A stretch of 64,000 nucleotides of DNA, taken from contig CP104101.1 of NCBI GenBank assembly GCA_025163595.1, positions 1 to 64,000 on the forward strand. The letters run 5' to 3'. This document shows positions 1-8,152 of this stretch, in pieces; within the stretch, counting starts at the first letter, position 1; each line of letters starts with the position of its first letter. Both the position numbers and the translations under genes were made by a program. The DNA comes from Phaeobacter sp. G2. GTDB taxonomy: Bacteria > Pseudomonadota > Alphaproteobacteria > Rhodobacterales > Rhodobacteraceae. A model generated the notes under the pieces. The model did not search any database, had not been told where the DNA came from, and saw only the letters and a program-made list of their open reading frames with translations.

Positions 1-451
1 TATGGACAGCCCGCCACAGCTTGGTTTCCTGACCATTGCTGGGATGGCTGCCGCTAGTTCTTTGGTTGTCCCTCTAACACCTTCGATGTTGGACGTTTCG
101 TCAACTGCTCAGTTTCTTGAACTAGCCGGGGCGTATATGGGTGTGATCGAGGATGCTGGCGCAACTCTCCAATATGATCACTTCAAATTTCTGATCACGC
201 GAGACGAACCAACGGACGTTCCCTCTCAGCAGCTAACGTCTTTCATGCGGGCTTTGTTTCAAGACCGTGTCATGTCGGCAACCGCCTTGAAGAGCACGGC
301 AATCAGTGACGCGACCATGCTCAAACAGTCGATTTATGAAGTGGTCCGTTCCGAAATGACACGGGCCACATATGATCGTGCAAAGGGCTCCATGGATGCT
401 GTGGGACATGAAGTCGAAACGATGATCCAGCAATCGTGGGGGCGTAAATAA
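1..451 (+). CDS. repA: RepA plasmid partitioning ATPase (ParA family), 3' end only
   Basis: This is the C-terminal 149 residues of a RepA/ParA-type partition ATPase whose start lies before the window. The visible frame begins in the conserved DSPPQLGFLT segment that follows the Walker B region in RepA proteins, so the methionine at base 2 is internal. RepA drives segregation of repABC plasmids together with RepB and usually represses the operon. Its TAA stop overlaps the repB start by one base (TAATG), the translational coupling typical of repABC operons. The identification rests on the motif and on the repB and repC genes behind it. Confidence 0.88.
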   Translation, partial: MDSPPQLGFLTIAGMAAASSLVVPLTPSMLDVSSTAQFLELAGAYMGVIEDAGATLQYDHFKFLITRDEPTDVPSQQLTSFMRALFQDRVMSATALKSTAISDATMLKQSIYEVVRSEMTRATYDRAKGSMDAVGHEVETMIQQSWGRK

Positions 452-1422
452 TGGCTAGGAAATCACTTCGCGATATGTCCGGAATTGCAAATACGATCGC
501 TCGTTCTGGCGGGTCGCTGTCAGAGAGGCCGTCGAAGACCAGTGCTCCGGCTTTGGGGGCCCTTCAAGGTTCTCTGGCATCTATCCGAGAAATTGATCCC
601 AATATAATCGACGATTGGGGGCCAGTAGATCGCCTTGAAGAGTTTACAGCTGTAAACGCCGAAGACGATGACGAGAGCTTCGAAGGACTAAAGAACAGCA
701 TCCGAGAAGGTGGTCAGCAAGTGCCTATTCTCGTTCGGCGATCAAAGGCGGCTGAGGGGCGTTTCGAGGCGATTTATGGGCGGCGGCGCTTAAGGGCCTG
801 CCGTGAACTCGGCATCAAGGTTCGCGCAAACGTCCAAGATATCGACGACGCTACGGCTTTGCTGGCGAAAGGACTGGAAAATGCCGCGCGCCGAAACCTC
901 TCTTTTTACGAGAAGGCGCGGTTCGCCGTGGCCATCCAGACGGCGGGCCACGACGCGGCAACTGTTCGGCAGGTTCTCAACCTCTCTGCGTCGGGTCATT
1001 CACACCTTACAAAGGTAACACAGAACGTCCCGGTCAAGGTCGGCGACCTGATTGGCGCGGCACCAAAGTCCGGGCGTCCAAAATGGACGGAGCTGGCTGA
1101 GTTATTTCTCTCGAAGAAGCTAACTGAACGCGCGGCGCTCGATATCTTGGCCAGAATCAGCGCCTCATCGGGTTCGGATGATCGCCTCGAATTTCTCATT
1201 AGGGAAGCGACTAAGCGCGGCGCGAAGACGTCGAGCGGGGTAAGAGAGATAACGCCGTTGGAAGGCGTGACTATCAAAACTGGCCGCGGAACGTTGTCAT
1301 TGTCAGTCAAGAAGTCTGGCGCAAACGCTGAGTTTGCGACCTGGCTTGAGAGCAATCTCGCAGAGATAATCAAAAAATCCTATGCCGAATTTTCAGATGT
1401 AAATTCGGTGGATGACAACTGA
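451..1422 (+). CDS. repB: RepB plasmid partitioning protein (ParB family)
   Basis: A 323-residue ParB-like centromere-binding protein. The ParB N-terminal domain is visible around residues 70-125, with GGQQVPILVRR and GRRRLRACRELG, followed by helical DNA-binding sequence around residues 150-260. It is the usual length for RepB. It should bind parS palindromes and stimulate the RepA ATPase to segregate the plasmid. It is coupled to repA by a one-base overlap and is separated from repC by a roughly 175-bp gap that encodes an antisense RNA. I did not identify a convincing parS site in the window. Confidence 0.93.
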   Translation: MARKSLRDMSGIANTIARSGGSLSERPSKTSAPALGALQGSLASIREIDPNIIDDWGPVDRLEEFTAVNAEDDDESFEGLKNSIREGGQQVPILVRRSKAAEGRFEAIYGRRRLRACRELGIKVRANVQDIDDATALLAKGLENAARRNLSFYEKARFAVAIQTAGHDAATVRQVLNLSASGHSHLTKVTQNVPVKVGDLIGAAPKSGRPKWTELAELFLSKKLTERAALDILARISASSGSDDRLEFLIREATKRGAKTSSGVREITPLEGVTIKTGRGTLSLSVKKSGANAEFATWLESNLAEIIKKSYAEFSDVNSVDDN

Positions 1423-1450
1423 GGACGAGCAGAAAGGAGGAACGGCAAAC

Positions 1451-1499
1451 AAAGAAAACCCCCGAAACCGGAGCTTCGAGGGCTGCTGCGCAGAGCGCA
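1451..1499 (-). ncRNA. repABC antisense incompatibility RNA (ctRNA)
   Basis: The repB-repC gap encodes a short RNA on the opposite strand. A promoter reads TTGGCT (1534-1529), a 17-base spacer and TAATCT (1511-1506). About 50 nt downstream is an intrinsic terminator with arms CCCTCGAA (1482-1475) and TTCGGGGG (1466-1459) followed by TTTTCTTT (1458-1451). Position, orientation and size match the ctRNAs of Agrobacterium and Rhizobium repABC plasmids, which repress repC expression and set copy number and incompatibility. The exact transcription start is inferred. Confidence 0.85.
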
Positions 1500-1597
1500 A
1501 TTCTTAGATTAGACACCTGGAATCTAGCAGCCAACGAATCACCACACAAGAGAAAACGCTTCTGAGCGAACGGGATTTCTTTGTCGCTGGCATAAAG

Positions 1598-2956
1598 ATG
1601 GGAAAATTTAGTGATGCTCCACAGGGAGCGGCTGAGACAGGCATGTCTCAGAACAAGAGAGTTATGTCCAACATAGGCCAACGGTCAGGGTGGCGAAAAG
1701 CAACGGCCGGGCTAGCTACTGCTGAGCAACTTGCCCAAGCCGGTGAACGGGTAGCAGTACCCAAAACACGGGCATTTGTCGCGCTCAAGCGCGTTGGTGC
1801 ACATATCGGCCTGAAGGCTGGCGACATGATGCTCCTCGACACGCTCGGGGCCTTCACGCAGGCCCAGGATTGGGAGGAGGGGCAGCGCCCGATCGTCTGG
1901 GCGTCGAACGCCTATCTGATGGAGCAGACGGGCTTTTCGCTCTCCGCGCTCAAGCGCCATGCGCGGCGCCTCGCAGAGATCGGCGTGATCTCCTTCCAGG
2001 ACAGCCCGAATGGCAAGCGGTGGGGCCGCAGGAACGCTGAGGGGCGTATCGTCGAGGCCTACGGCTTTGATCTGTCGCCGCTGTCGGCCCGCGTCGATGA
2101 GTTCGAGGGACTTCATGCCGAGTTGCGGGCCGAGCGCGAACTCTGCCAGCGCCTGAAGCGCCAGATCACGGTGGCACGCCGGATGATCCGAGCCCGGATC
2201 GAGGCAGCTCTCAGCAGCGCGCTGCGTGGGCCCTGGAGGCAATTCACGGGGCTTTTCGAAGAGCTTCTCGACCAGCTACCGCGCCGACACGAAGCGTCCG
2301 AACAGCTGGTGCGCTTGCTCACATGGTTCAAGGAACTCCAGGAACGGGTTGAGGCGGCCTATCTCAAAGCGACTGGCGCGGTGAAACCTGTGGAAAACAC
2401 CGATAACAAAGATGTCCATGTCATAGAGAAGACTCAAAAAGTGAACCCCAGGGAGGTCATTTCCGAACCTCATATACTAATTACAAAACAACTTAATCCT
2501 GTAATTAGTAATTCCTCTGAAAAAGAGGAAGCGGCGGGTGTGGTGCCCAATGCCCCACCCGAAGAGCGGGTTAATAGGGATCTGGAAGACTGGGTTGCCG
2601 AGGTGCGCAAGAAGCGCACAGCGCTCGACCTGCCGACAATCATGCAGGCCTGTCCGGAATTCGCGTCTTGGGCGCGTAATATGGGTGGATTCCTGAAGGA
2701 TTGGGGCGATTTGCACCGGGTTGCCGGTCAACTCAGGCCGATGATCGGGATCTCGGAGCATGCCTGGAACGTGGCGCAGGACCGAATGGGCACTCAGGTG
2801 GCCACGGCAGCGTTTGCGCTTGTCTTCGAGAAGCACAGCGCGGGTGAAGTTTCCTCGCCGGGTGGATATCTGCGCGGCATGGTCGAGAAAGCCGGGGCAG
2901 GGGAGCTGCATCTGGAGCGCAGCTTCTATGGTAGGCTCAGTGGGCAGGCAGCGTGA
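1598..2956 (+). CDS. repC: RepC replication initiation protein
   Basis: A 452-residue replication initiator of the RepC family, the essential rep protein of repABC replicons. The N-terminal half carries the winged-helix-like segment (residues about 60-170, including ALKRHARRLAEIGVISF), followed by a charged coiled region and a variable linker with an AT-rich coding stretch. RepC proteins act in cis on an origin inside their own gene, and such a stretch is present here (see oriV). No strong Shine-Dalgarno precedes the ATG at 1598, so an internal ATG at 1643 is possible. The antisense RNA in its leader should limit its expression. Confidence 0.92.
   Translation: MGKFSDAPQGAAETGMSQNKRVMSNIGQRSGWRKATAGLATAEQLAQAGERVAVPKTRAFVALKRVGAHIGLKAGDMMLLDTLGAFTQAQDWEEGQRPIVWASNAYLMEQTGFSLSALKRHARRLAEIGVISFQDSPNGKRWGRRNAEGRIVEAYGFDLSPLSARVDEFEGLHAELRAERELCQRLKRQITVARRMIRARIEAALSSALRGPWRQFTGLFEELLDQLPRRHEASEQLVRLLTWFKELQERVEAAYLKATGAVKPVENTDNKDVHVIEKTQKVNPREVISEPHILITKQLNPVISNSSEKEEAAGVVPNAPPEERVNRDLEDWVAEVRKKRTALDLPTIMQACPEFASWARNMGGFLKDWGDLHRVAGQLRPMIGISEHAWNVAQDRMGTQVATAAFALVFEKHSAGEVSSPGGYLRGMVEKAGAGELHLERSFYGRLSGQAA
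2464..2525. other. Candidate oriV inside repC
   Basis: A sharply AT-rich stretch inside GC-rich repC contains a perfect 10-bp inverted repeat, ACTAATTACA (2476-2485) and TGTAATTAGT (2500-2509), separated by 14 bases. The replication origin of characterised repABC plasmids lies in an AT-rich region within repC, so this is the best origin candidate. Function is inferred from position and composition. Confidence 0.6.
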
Positions 2957-2960
2957 CGTA

Positions 2961-2995
2961 TTGATAAATAAGTGGCATTGGCATATATTGCCAAT
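2961..2995 (+). promoter_or_regulatory. parDE-like promoter with overlapping operator
   Basis: A sigma70-like promoter reads TTGATA (2961-2966), 17 bases, TATATT (2984-2989). A palindrome, ATTGGCA-TATAT-TGCCAAT (2977-2995), covers the -10 box. Such an operator suits autorepression by the ribbon-helix-helix antitoxin encoded just downstream. A good ribosome binding site, AAAGGAGA, follows at about 2996. Confidence 0.7.
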
Positions 2996-3011
2996 AAAGG
3001 AGACCTGACCC

Positions 3012-3269
3012 ATGGTGACACGCAACGTTGTCCTGACCGAAACCCAAGACCATCTGGTTCAAGCGCTGGTGGCGTCCGGGCGATACCAGAATGTGAGTGA
3101 AGCCATGCGCGCTGGCCTGAGGCTGCTCGAGCAGGAAGAGGCGCAGATCACGGGCATCCGCCAAGGACTTCTCGAAGGTCTGGCGCAGGCAAATGCGGGT
3201 GATTTTGCGGAAGGCAGCGGCAAAAATGCGATCCGTAGGGCCTTTGCGACTGCGCGCACGCGTTCATGA
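3012..3269 (+). CDS. ParD-like type II antitoxin
   Basis: An 85-residue protein with the ribbon-helix-helix N-terminus typical of ParD/CopG antitoxins (residues 1-45, including NVSEAMRAGLRLLEQEE) and a disordered toxin-binding tail. It should neutralise the ParE-like toxin encoded next and repress the shared promoter. Its stop overlaps the toxin start (ATGA at 3266-3269). The pair sits directly after repC and probably stabilises the plasmid by post-segregational killing. Confidence 0.87.
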   Translation: MVTRNVVLTETQDHLVQALVASGRYQNVSEAMRAGLRLLEQEEAQITGIRQGLLEGLAQANAGDFAEGSGKNAIRRAFATARTRS

Positions 3270-3601
3270 GCCGATCCATCCGGCTGACCCGTCGTGCAGA
3301 AGCCAGCCTCACTGAAATCGCCAGATGGACGATTGAGAATTTCGGGCTGCGCCAAGCGGAGCTTTACGAGGCCGAATTGCTCAACCGCTGTGAGAGTATT
3401 CTGAATGGCCAAGCCCATAGTCGGAGTTGCGCAGTTCTCGTTGATGATGTCGACGACCTGAGGTTCATAAGGGCAGGGGAGCATTTCCTGGTCTTTCTGG
3501 ATCGATCGGACGAGGTCATCATCGTGGACATCCTCCATTCCCGCAGCGATCTCCCTCGCTATGTTGCCTCACTTTCGGCTTTGAAATCCGAAGACTCCTG
3601 A
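3266..3601 (+). CDS. ParE/RelE-superfamily toxin
   Basis: A 111-residue RelE/ParE-fold toxin. Typical features are an N-terminal RLTRRAEASLTEIARWT helix region, a central charged strand region and a C-terminal IRAGEHFLVFLDRSDEVIIVDILHSRSDLPRY segment (the IxxILH-R pattern of ParE). ParE toxins poison DNA gyrase; related RelE toxins cleave mRNA, and the sequence alone favours the ParE branch because the partner is ParD-like. It is translationally coupled to the antitoxin and ends six bases from the convergent recombinase gene. Confidence 0.85.
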   Translation: MSRSIRLTRRAEASLTEIARWTIENFGLRQAELYEAELLNRCESILNGQAHSRSCAVLVDDVDDLRFIRAGEHFLVFLDRSDEVIIVDILHSRSDLPRYVASLSALKSEDS

Positions 3602-3607
3602 TCCACA

Positions 3608-4747
3608 TCACAACCCGGCTGCCCTCGTCAGGTTGACGCGGAACCTGTCTCGGCGGCGCTGATAGCGGCGAGTCATCTCGGCCGAAGCGTGCCCCAACTG
3701 CTTCTGGACATAGCGCTCGTCGACTTCGGCGGAGCTGGCGAGACCGGCGCGCAAGCTGTGACCGGAGAACAGCGCCAGGCGGTCTTTCTCGGGCAGATCC
3801 GACCGGATGCCGGCGTCCAGCACCGTGCGCTTGATCAGGCGTGCGACATGCTTGTCGTTCAGCCGCGCCTCTGATGCCCGTTTGCCATCGCGCGAGGTCC
3901 CGACAAAGACCGGACCGAAGTCGATCTTGGCGAAATGCAGCCATTGCTCGAGCGCATGGACTGGGCAGGTTTGATCCTTGGAGCCACGGCCAACCTCGAC
4001 CTCGCGCCAGCCAGTCTTTGCATTGAGGGTGAGCAGGGCGCCCTTGTCGAAGATCTCGATCCAACCGCCCGAGTCCGGCGTATCGTCCTTGTGAACGTCG
4101 AGGTTGACGATTTCCGAACGGCGGAGGCCGCCAGCGTAGCCGATCAACAGAATCGCCCGGTCCCGGAGCCCGCGCAGATCGAAAGGAAGGGTAGCCACCA
4201 TCGCGAGGATGTCCTCGGCCAGAATTGCCTCCTTCTGAACCGGCGGACGTGCGTGCCTACGCTTGATTCCGGCCAGCACCGACGCGATGTGCCGGTTCTT
4301 GCGATCGAGGGCAAAGCCGCGCTGCGCATAGTTCCAGGCGAGGCCCGACAGGCGGCGGTCGATGGTGCTAACCGATCGGGCAGGGGAGGGGCCCGTTCCG
4401 GACGCCAGGTCCGCAAGGTAGAGCCCGATCATTTCGGGTGAAGGGGGCAGAGGCTCCGCGCCCTTCATCCGGCACCAGCGCGTGAAATGCGCCCAATCCT
4501 TGGCATAGGCCTTCAGCGTATTGTCAGAAGCTGCGGCGTGGGCATAGTCGCGGGCCGTATCGACGAGGCGATCCAGGCTGCCGGAGCCCGCGACGTGGGC
4601 GGGTAGGGAGATATCGTCGCTTTTTTCTTGATCTCTCTCGTCGTCCTGAGCGATACTAAACGCACCAGAGTTTGATGATGTCGATTTCTCGTCCTCTGCG
4701 GCCATTTCCAGTGATTCCAGCGATGAAATTGAACTGTCTCGCAGCAT
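3608..4747 (-). CDS. Tyrosine recombinase/integrase
   Basis: A tyrosine site-specific recombinase of about 379 residues. After an acidic, poorly conserved leader comes a SAM-like core-binding domain (SDNTLKAYAKDWAHFTRWC) and a catalytic domain. The catalytic residues are visible: Arg in AGGLRRSEI, His and Arg in SGHSLRAG, His in KQLGHAS and the nucleophile Tyr in RRYQRRRD. The frame is open to a TTG at 4771, but the ATG at 4747 is a more likely start. Its place beside the replication module suggests plasmid dimer resolution or mobile-unit integration; no attachment site was identified. Confidence 0.87.
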   Translation of the reverse strand: MLRDSSISSLESLEMAAEDEKSTSSNSGAFSIAQDDERDQEKSDDISLPAHVAGSGSLDRLVDTARDYAHAAASDNTLKAYAKDWAHFTRWCRMKGAEPLPPSPEMIGLYLADLASGTGPSPARSVSTIDRRLSGLAWNYAQRGFALDRKNRHIASVLAGIKRRHARPPVQKEAILAEDILAMVATLPFDLRGLRDRAILLIGYAGGLRRSEIVNLDVHKDDTPDSGGWIEIFDKGALLTLNAKTGWREVEVGRGSKDQTCPVHALEQWLHFAKIDFGPVFVGTSRDGKRASEARLNDKHVARLIKRTVLDAGIRSDLPEKDRLALFSGHSLRAGLASSAEVDERYVQKQLGHASAEMTRRYQRRRDRFRVNLTRAAGL

Positions 4748-4854
4748 ATCTTTTTGTGTCCGATAATGCAAATTTATTGGACATAGTGCAGAGCAGCAAG
4801 GCGGGGCGGTTCGATCGCTATTTTCTGGAAGAAAGCGCCGCGCTGATGTAGGCT

Positions 4855-5745
4855 TTGGGCATGACTTTTGCCCGACCGGATCACATCAGCGACTTCGACA
4901 GGTTACCCCGGATGCCCACCTGGTTCACCTCTGCACGCGCTGAAACCCTTGAAGATGTGACGTTTTTGTCGGGCGCGGCGTTGAACCATCTGCATTTTGT
5001 GTTGGGACGCGAGGAAGTGCCCCAAGCCTTGTTGCGGGACCGGCTCGCGCTGCGCGCAGCGGAGGCTTGTGTCGCGTTTTCCGGCCGACCAGAGCGGGCA
5101 GGGGAGCTGCGCGACGCGGTGCACCTACTGCGGCCCGGTGATCTACCGGGACCGGCCGGTGAAACCTGCCTTGCCTGGCGGCGCGCGGCGGAGCGGTCGG
5201 TGTCGATCAAGGCTTTGGGCCGAGCCTTACCTGCTTTTGAGCCGAGCCAGATTGCCGCGTGGGTTGATGCCGGGAAAGGGGCGCCGATGACCTGTGCCGC
5301 GATGGTGCTGGAAGCCGTTCTGCGCGAAGCACCGCGCGCAGACGTAGCAGGGCTGATCCTCGCGGACGCCGCCCTCGCTCAGGTGCTCGGCTGGGATCAT
5401 CTCGTGCCGTTGCTGGCCGCAGGTCTGAAACGTGCCGACCTGCGCAAGCGAGGCGAAGATCTGCGCGTGGCCTGTCATCGCGCAGTCATCTCTTCTGTGA
5501 CCGAGGCCGTTCGGCAGGCCGCCGACCTCGCGCGGCGGGCGGCGCATCTGATGGCGGTCGCGCCAAAGCTTCGCGCCAAAGGGGCGGGCGATGCGGTCGC
5601 GATGTTCCTGAGCCGCGATGCCGTGGCACCTTCGGCGCTTCCCTTGCCGGATCGCGCCGCGCGGCGGCTCTGCGACCGGCTGGTCGATCTCGGCGCGGTC
5701 CGTGAACTGACCGGGCGGGATACCTTCCGGCTCTACGGGGTGTAG
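4855..5745 (+). CDS. DUF1403 family protein
   Basis: A 296-residue protein resembling the DUF1403 family, which is common on alphaproteobacterial plasmids next to an scpB-like gene. It is rich in Ala, Arg and Leu, predicted to be largely helical, and has no signal peptide or membrane segment. Function is unknown. The next gene starts 2 bases after its stop, so the two are probably co-transcribed and could act together in plasmid DNA organisation, which is inference. It is divergent from the recombinase gene. An internal ATG at 4861 is an alternative start. Confidence 0.75.
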   Translation: MGMTFARPDHISDFDRLPRMPTWFTSARAETLEDVTFLSGAALNHLHFVLGREEVPQALLRDRLALRAAEACVAFSGRPERAGELRDAVHLLRPGDLPGPAGETCLAWRRAAERSVSIKALGRALPAFEPSQIAAWVDAGKGAPMTCAAMVLEAVLREAPRADVAGLILADAALAQVLGWDHLVPLLAAGLKRADLRKRGEDLRVACHRAVISSVTEAVRQAADLARRAAHLMAVAPKLRAKGAGDAVAMFLSRDAVAPSALPLPDRAARRLCDRLVDLGAVRELTGRDTFRLYGV

Positions 5746-5747
5746 CG

Positions 5748-6362
5748 ATGGCGAAGGATCGCTCTGACCTCGAGCTTGACCGCGAGTTGACTGACCTGCC
5801 GCCTGAGCTGCGTTGGCGGGAATGGATGCGCAGGATCGAGGCGGTGCTCTTTGCCTCGTCCTCGCCGGTGCCGCGCGACGACCTGGCACGCGTGGTGGGG
5901 CAGGGGGCTGCGGTCGACCTTCTGATCGAGGACCTCGCCGCCGATCTGGATGGGCGGGCTTTTGAAGTTACGCAGGTCGCTGGCGGCTGGATATTCCGCA
6001 CGCGACCCGCCTACGCCCCCGCGATCCGGGCCGCTGCGGATGTCGGCAATCAAATACTGGATCTGAGCGAGTTCGACGTCGCGGTCCTGGCCGCCATCGC
6101 CTATCACCAGCCGATCACGCGCGACGGGCTGAAGGACATCTTCGGCAAGGAGATCAGCCGTGACCTGATCGGTCGGCTACATGCGCGCGACCTGATTGGG
6201 ACCGGGCCACGGTCGCCTCGACGCGGGGCGCCCTATACCTTCGTCACCACCGAGCAGTTCCTTGTTGCCTTCGGGTTGGAAAGCCTGCGCGATCTTCCCG
6301 ATCGGGAGCAGTTGGAGGATGCGGGGGTTGTGGGCGAAGCGCCACATATCGATTATGGGTAA
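5748..6362 (+). CDS. ScpB-like segregation and condensation protein
   Basis: A 204-residue homologue of ScpB, the winged-helix kleisin-associated subunit of the SMC-ScpAB condensin. Recognisable parts are the RRIEAVLFASSSPVPRDDLARV start of the first winged helix and, around residues 100-150, the LDLSEFDVAVLAAIAYHQPITR and IFGKEISRDLIGRLHARDLI region of the second. No scpA or smc partner lies in the window, so it may recruit the host complex or have been repurposed. It directly follows the DUF1403 gene. Confidence 0.8.
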   Translation: MAKDRSDLELDRELTDLPPELRWREWMRRIEAVLFASSSPVPRDDLARVVGQGAAVDLLIEDLAADLDGRAFEVTQVAGGWIFRTRPAYAPAIRAAADVGNQILDLSEFDVAVLAAIAYHQPITRDGLKDIFGKEISRDLIGRLHARDLIGTGPRSPRRGAPYTFVTTEQFLVAFGLESLRDLPDREQLEDAGVVGEAPHIDYG

Positions 6363-6717
6363 CGCATTGCCGATGCTGAGGATGAAGTCCGCCGTTGTGC
6401 TTATCGTTTCATTTGCTGTGCAACGATTCATCTGCGCGCCAAGAGAATCGCGTGATTGCAATGTGATAATCGTTTCACGATTTCTGAACGAAGCCTCGTG
6501 CATTTATTAGCGACAAGGCATTCCCTCCTCATCGTTGTGGGCGGAGAGCCGACTTTCGGCGGCGCAGCGCAGCAACGGCAGCATTCCTGAGAATGCGGTC
6601 ACCGGTGCACGGCGCAGCGATGATCCGGCACCGCGCATTGTGATCGGGTGGGGAGCGGACGGATGCCGAATGTATCTAATTTATTCCAAAAACGAAATCG
6701 TGCGAGCCACTCTCGGT
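6363..6717. other. Intergenic stretch without a supported gene
   Basis: The 355 bases between the scpB-like gene and the end of the phosphatase gene hold only short open frames that lack convincing ribosome sites or protein features. I see no strong terminator or repeat here. Confidence 0.5.
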
Positions 6718-7461
6718 CTAGTGTTTTGCATCTACGACGTAAAAGTTGTCACCGGCCGCTTCGATTACCTCGTCCGGCTGATCTTCGACGACAGTTAACG
6801 TGAGGACGCTGCAGTCATCCCGGTCTTCGGAAGGCTGGAACGCACCGCCCCGAAGAAACGCGGTCTTCTGTTCGGGATCGAGTGAGGCCCAGAACCCATC
6901 AGTCGTGAGAACCAGGCGCTGACCCGCCCCGAATGTTTGGACGGTCTCTTGGGGAACCATGAATCGTTTTGTGCGAAAGCTCCGCGTAAGGAGGTTACGC
7001 GACGGTGACCGTGCGAGCTCATCAATCGCTACCGGCGATATGGCGTTTGCCAGGGTGTGCGGCTGTATCGACCACTCGATATCAGACGTCTCTTGAACCA
7101 ATCCTGCAAGACAATCACCGGCGTGGAGAATGCAGGTCGCACCCTGCCTTTCGATAAGTGCAATCACGACACTCGCCGAGTCTCGCCGATATGTGCGTGA
7201 AAGTTCCGCGTGGATCACGCGCAAACGGTCGATGATGGTCTTCGGTGTCACGACTTCCGCAACGACGAACCAGTCAATCAGATTGCGCGCCACGTAGCGA
7301 GCGAAAGCGCCACTGGCTTTCCCGTTCGAGGAGCCGTCGAGCACAACAGCAAGAACAGCATCGTCACGAAGTCCAAGCCCGCAACAATCGCGATTGTCAT
7401 CGGTGCGATGTCCTTGTTCGCTGCGCCACCTGATCTCTACTCCCATCTCAGCCACCGCCAT
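6718..7461 (-). CDS. PP2C-family protein phosphatase-like protein
   Basis: A roughly 247-residue protein with PP2C Ser/Thr phosphatase motifs in order: HRTDDNRD near the start, AVVLDGSSNGKASG (the metal-binding Asp-Gly), HAGDCLAG (the GDS motif), LTTDGFWASL and DDCSVLTLT with the terminal Asp pair. The acidic metal ligands appear retained. The frame is open to 7629, but the ATGs at 7461 or 7446 fit better because they overlap or abut the stop of the upstream gene at 7448. It is the third gene of a probable minus-strand operon with an HTH protein and a nucleotidyltransferase. The substrate is unknown. Confidence 0.75.
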   Translation of the reverse strand: MAVAEMGVEIRWRSEQGHRTDDNRDCCGLGLRDDAVLAVVLDGSSNGKASGAFARYVARNLIDWFVVAEVVTPKTIIDRLRVIHAELSRTYRRDSASVVIALIERQGATCILHAGDCLAGLVQETSDIEWSIQPHTLANAISPVAIDELARSPSRNLLTRSFRTKRFMVPQETVQTFGAGQRLVLTTDGFWASLDPEQKTAFLRGGAFQPSEDRDDCSVLTLTVVEDQPDEVIEAAGDNFYVVDAKH

Positions 7462-8152
7462 CGCAATTCGCGAGCGCGTCGATACGGTCGCGGACAATGT
7501 CGACGCGTCCAGCCGGGCCTCTGATATTCCCTTCCAGGAAGTTGTCGAAGTCCGCGTGTTCTTTGAATGCCCGGAGTTCTGAAGCGATAAAGTTGCGCAC
7601 GTCTTCGTCTGCGCCTTGAACTTCAGCAAGAAGTTCCTCCCGCCCGTCCACGACGATTACGACATCTTCGAGATCATGGCTCCCCAACGGGTCGTCGCCA
7701 CCACGCCCGCGGTAGGCTTCGAGCTTCGTCGCGATAAAGAGCGGCGCAGTCAGATGCTTGATCTCCAGCTCGCCCGTCAACGGATGTAACACTGCTGTTT
7801 CGATGCCCTGCGCATACCAGCGGTTCGAGAAACCGAGGATGCGTTCGTCGTCCGGCATGAAATCGACGATGAGTTCGCCAAGTCTCATGCGACAGATGAC
7901 CTCGTCCTGCGGGGAAATCGTGAAGCCCTTCCCGAACAGTTGTTCCTCCAGCTCAATCCACTCGCCGTAACCGGCCAGGTCGACGATGAGATCGACATCA
8001 TTTGTCAGTCTCACGTCTTCCAGCGTGATCGGATCGGTGATGAAGAGTGCCGTCGTACATCCGCCGACAAACACAAGGCGATCGCGCAGATCGTCCCCGA
8101 TGGCCTCGGCCACGGTTTCGAGCATATAGAGAAGCTGCCCCTGGACTGTCAT
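7448..8152 (-). CDS. Nucleotidyltransferase-fold protein (AbiEii/MNT-like)
   Basis: A 234-residue protein with a polymerase-beta-like nucleotidyltransferase core: FVGGCTTALF at residues 28-37 and TNDVDLIVDL at 50-59 supply the GG and DxD metal-binding motif, with a third acidic strand, ELIVDFMPDD, further on. Proteins of this class include AbiEii/MenT toxins that modify tRNA or other RNAs and protein-modifying enzymes. Its start overlaps the stop of the upstream HTH gene (ATGA at 8149-8152), and its stop lies at the start of the PP2C gene. It may be the effector of a toxin-antitoxin or defence unit; the target is not predictable from sequence. Confidence 0.75.
   Translation of the reverse strand: MTVQGQLLYMLETVAEAIGDDLRDRLVFVGGCTTALFITDPITLEDVRLTNDVDLIVDLAGYGEWIELEEQLFGKGFTISPQDEVICRMRLGELIVDFMPDDERILGFSNRWYAQGIETAVLHPLTGELEIKHLTAPLFIATKLEAYRGRGGDDPLGSHDLEDVVIVVDGREELLAEVQGADEDVRNFIASELRAFKEHADFDNFLEGNIRGPAGRVDIVRDRIDALANCDGGG

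Noticed and set aside
6535..6798. Plus-strand open frame of 87 codons
   Set aside because: It overlaps the C-terminus of the PP2C gene and shows no ribosome site or recognisable sequence.
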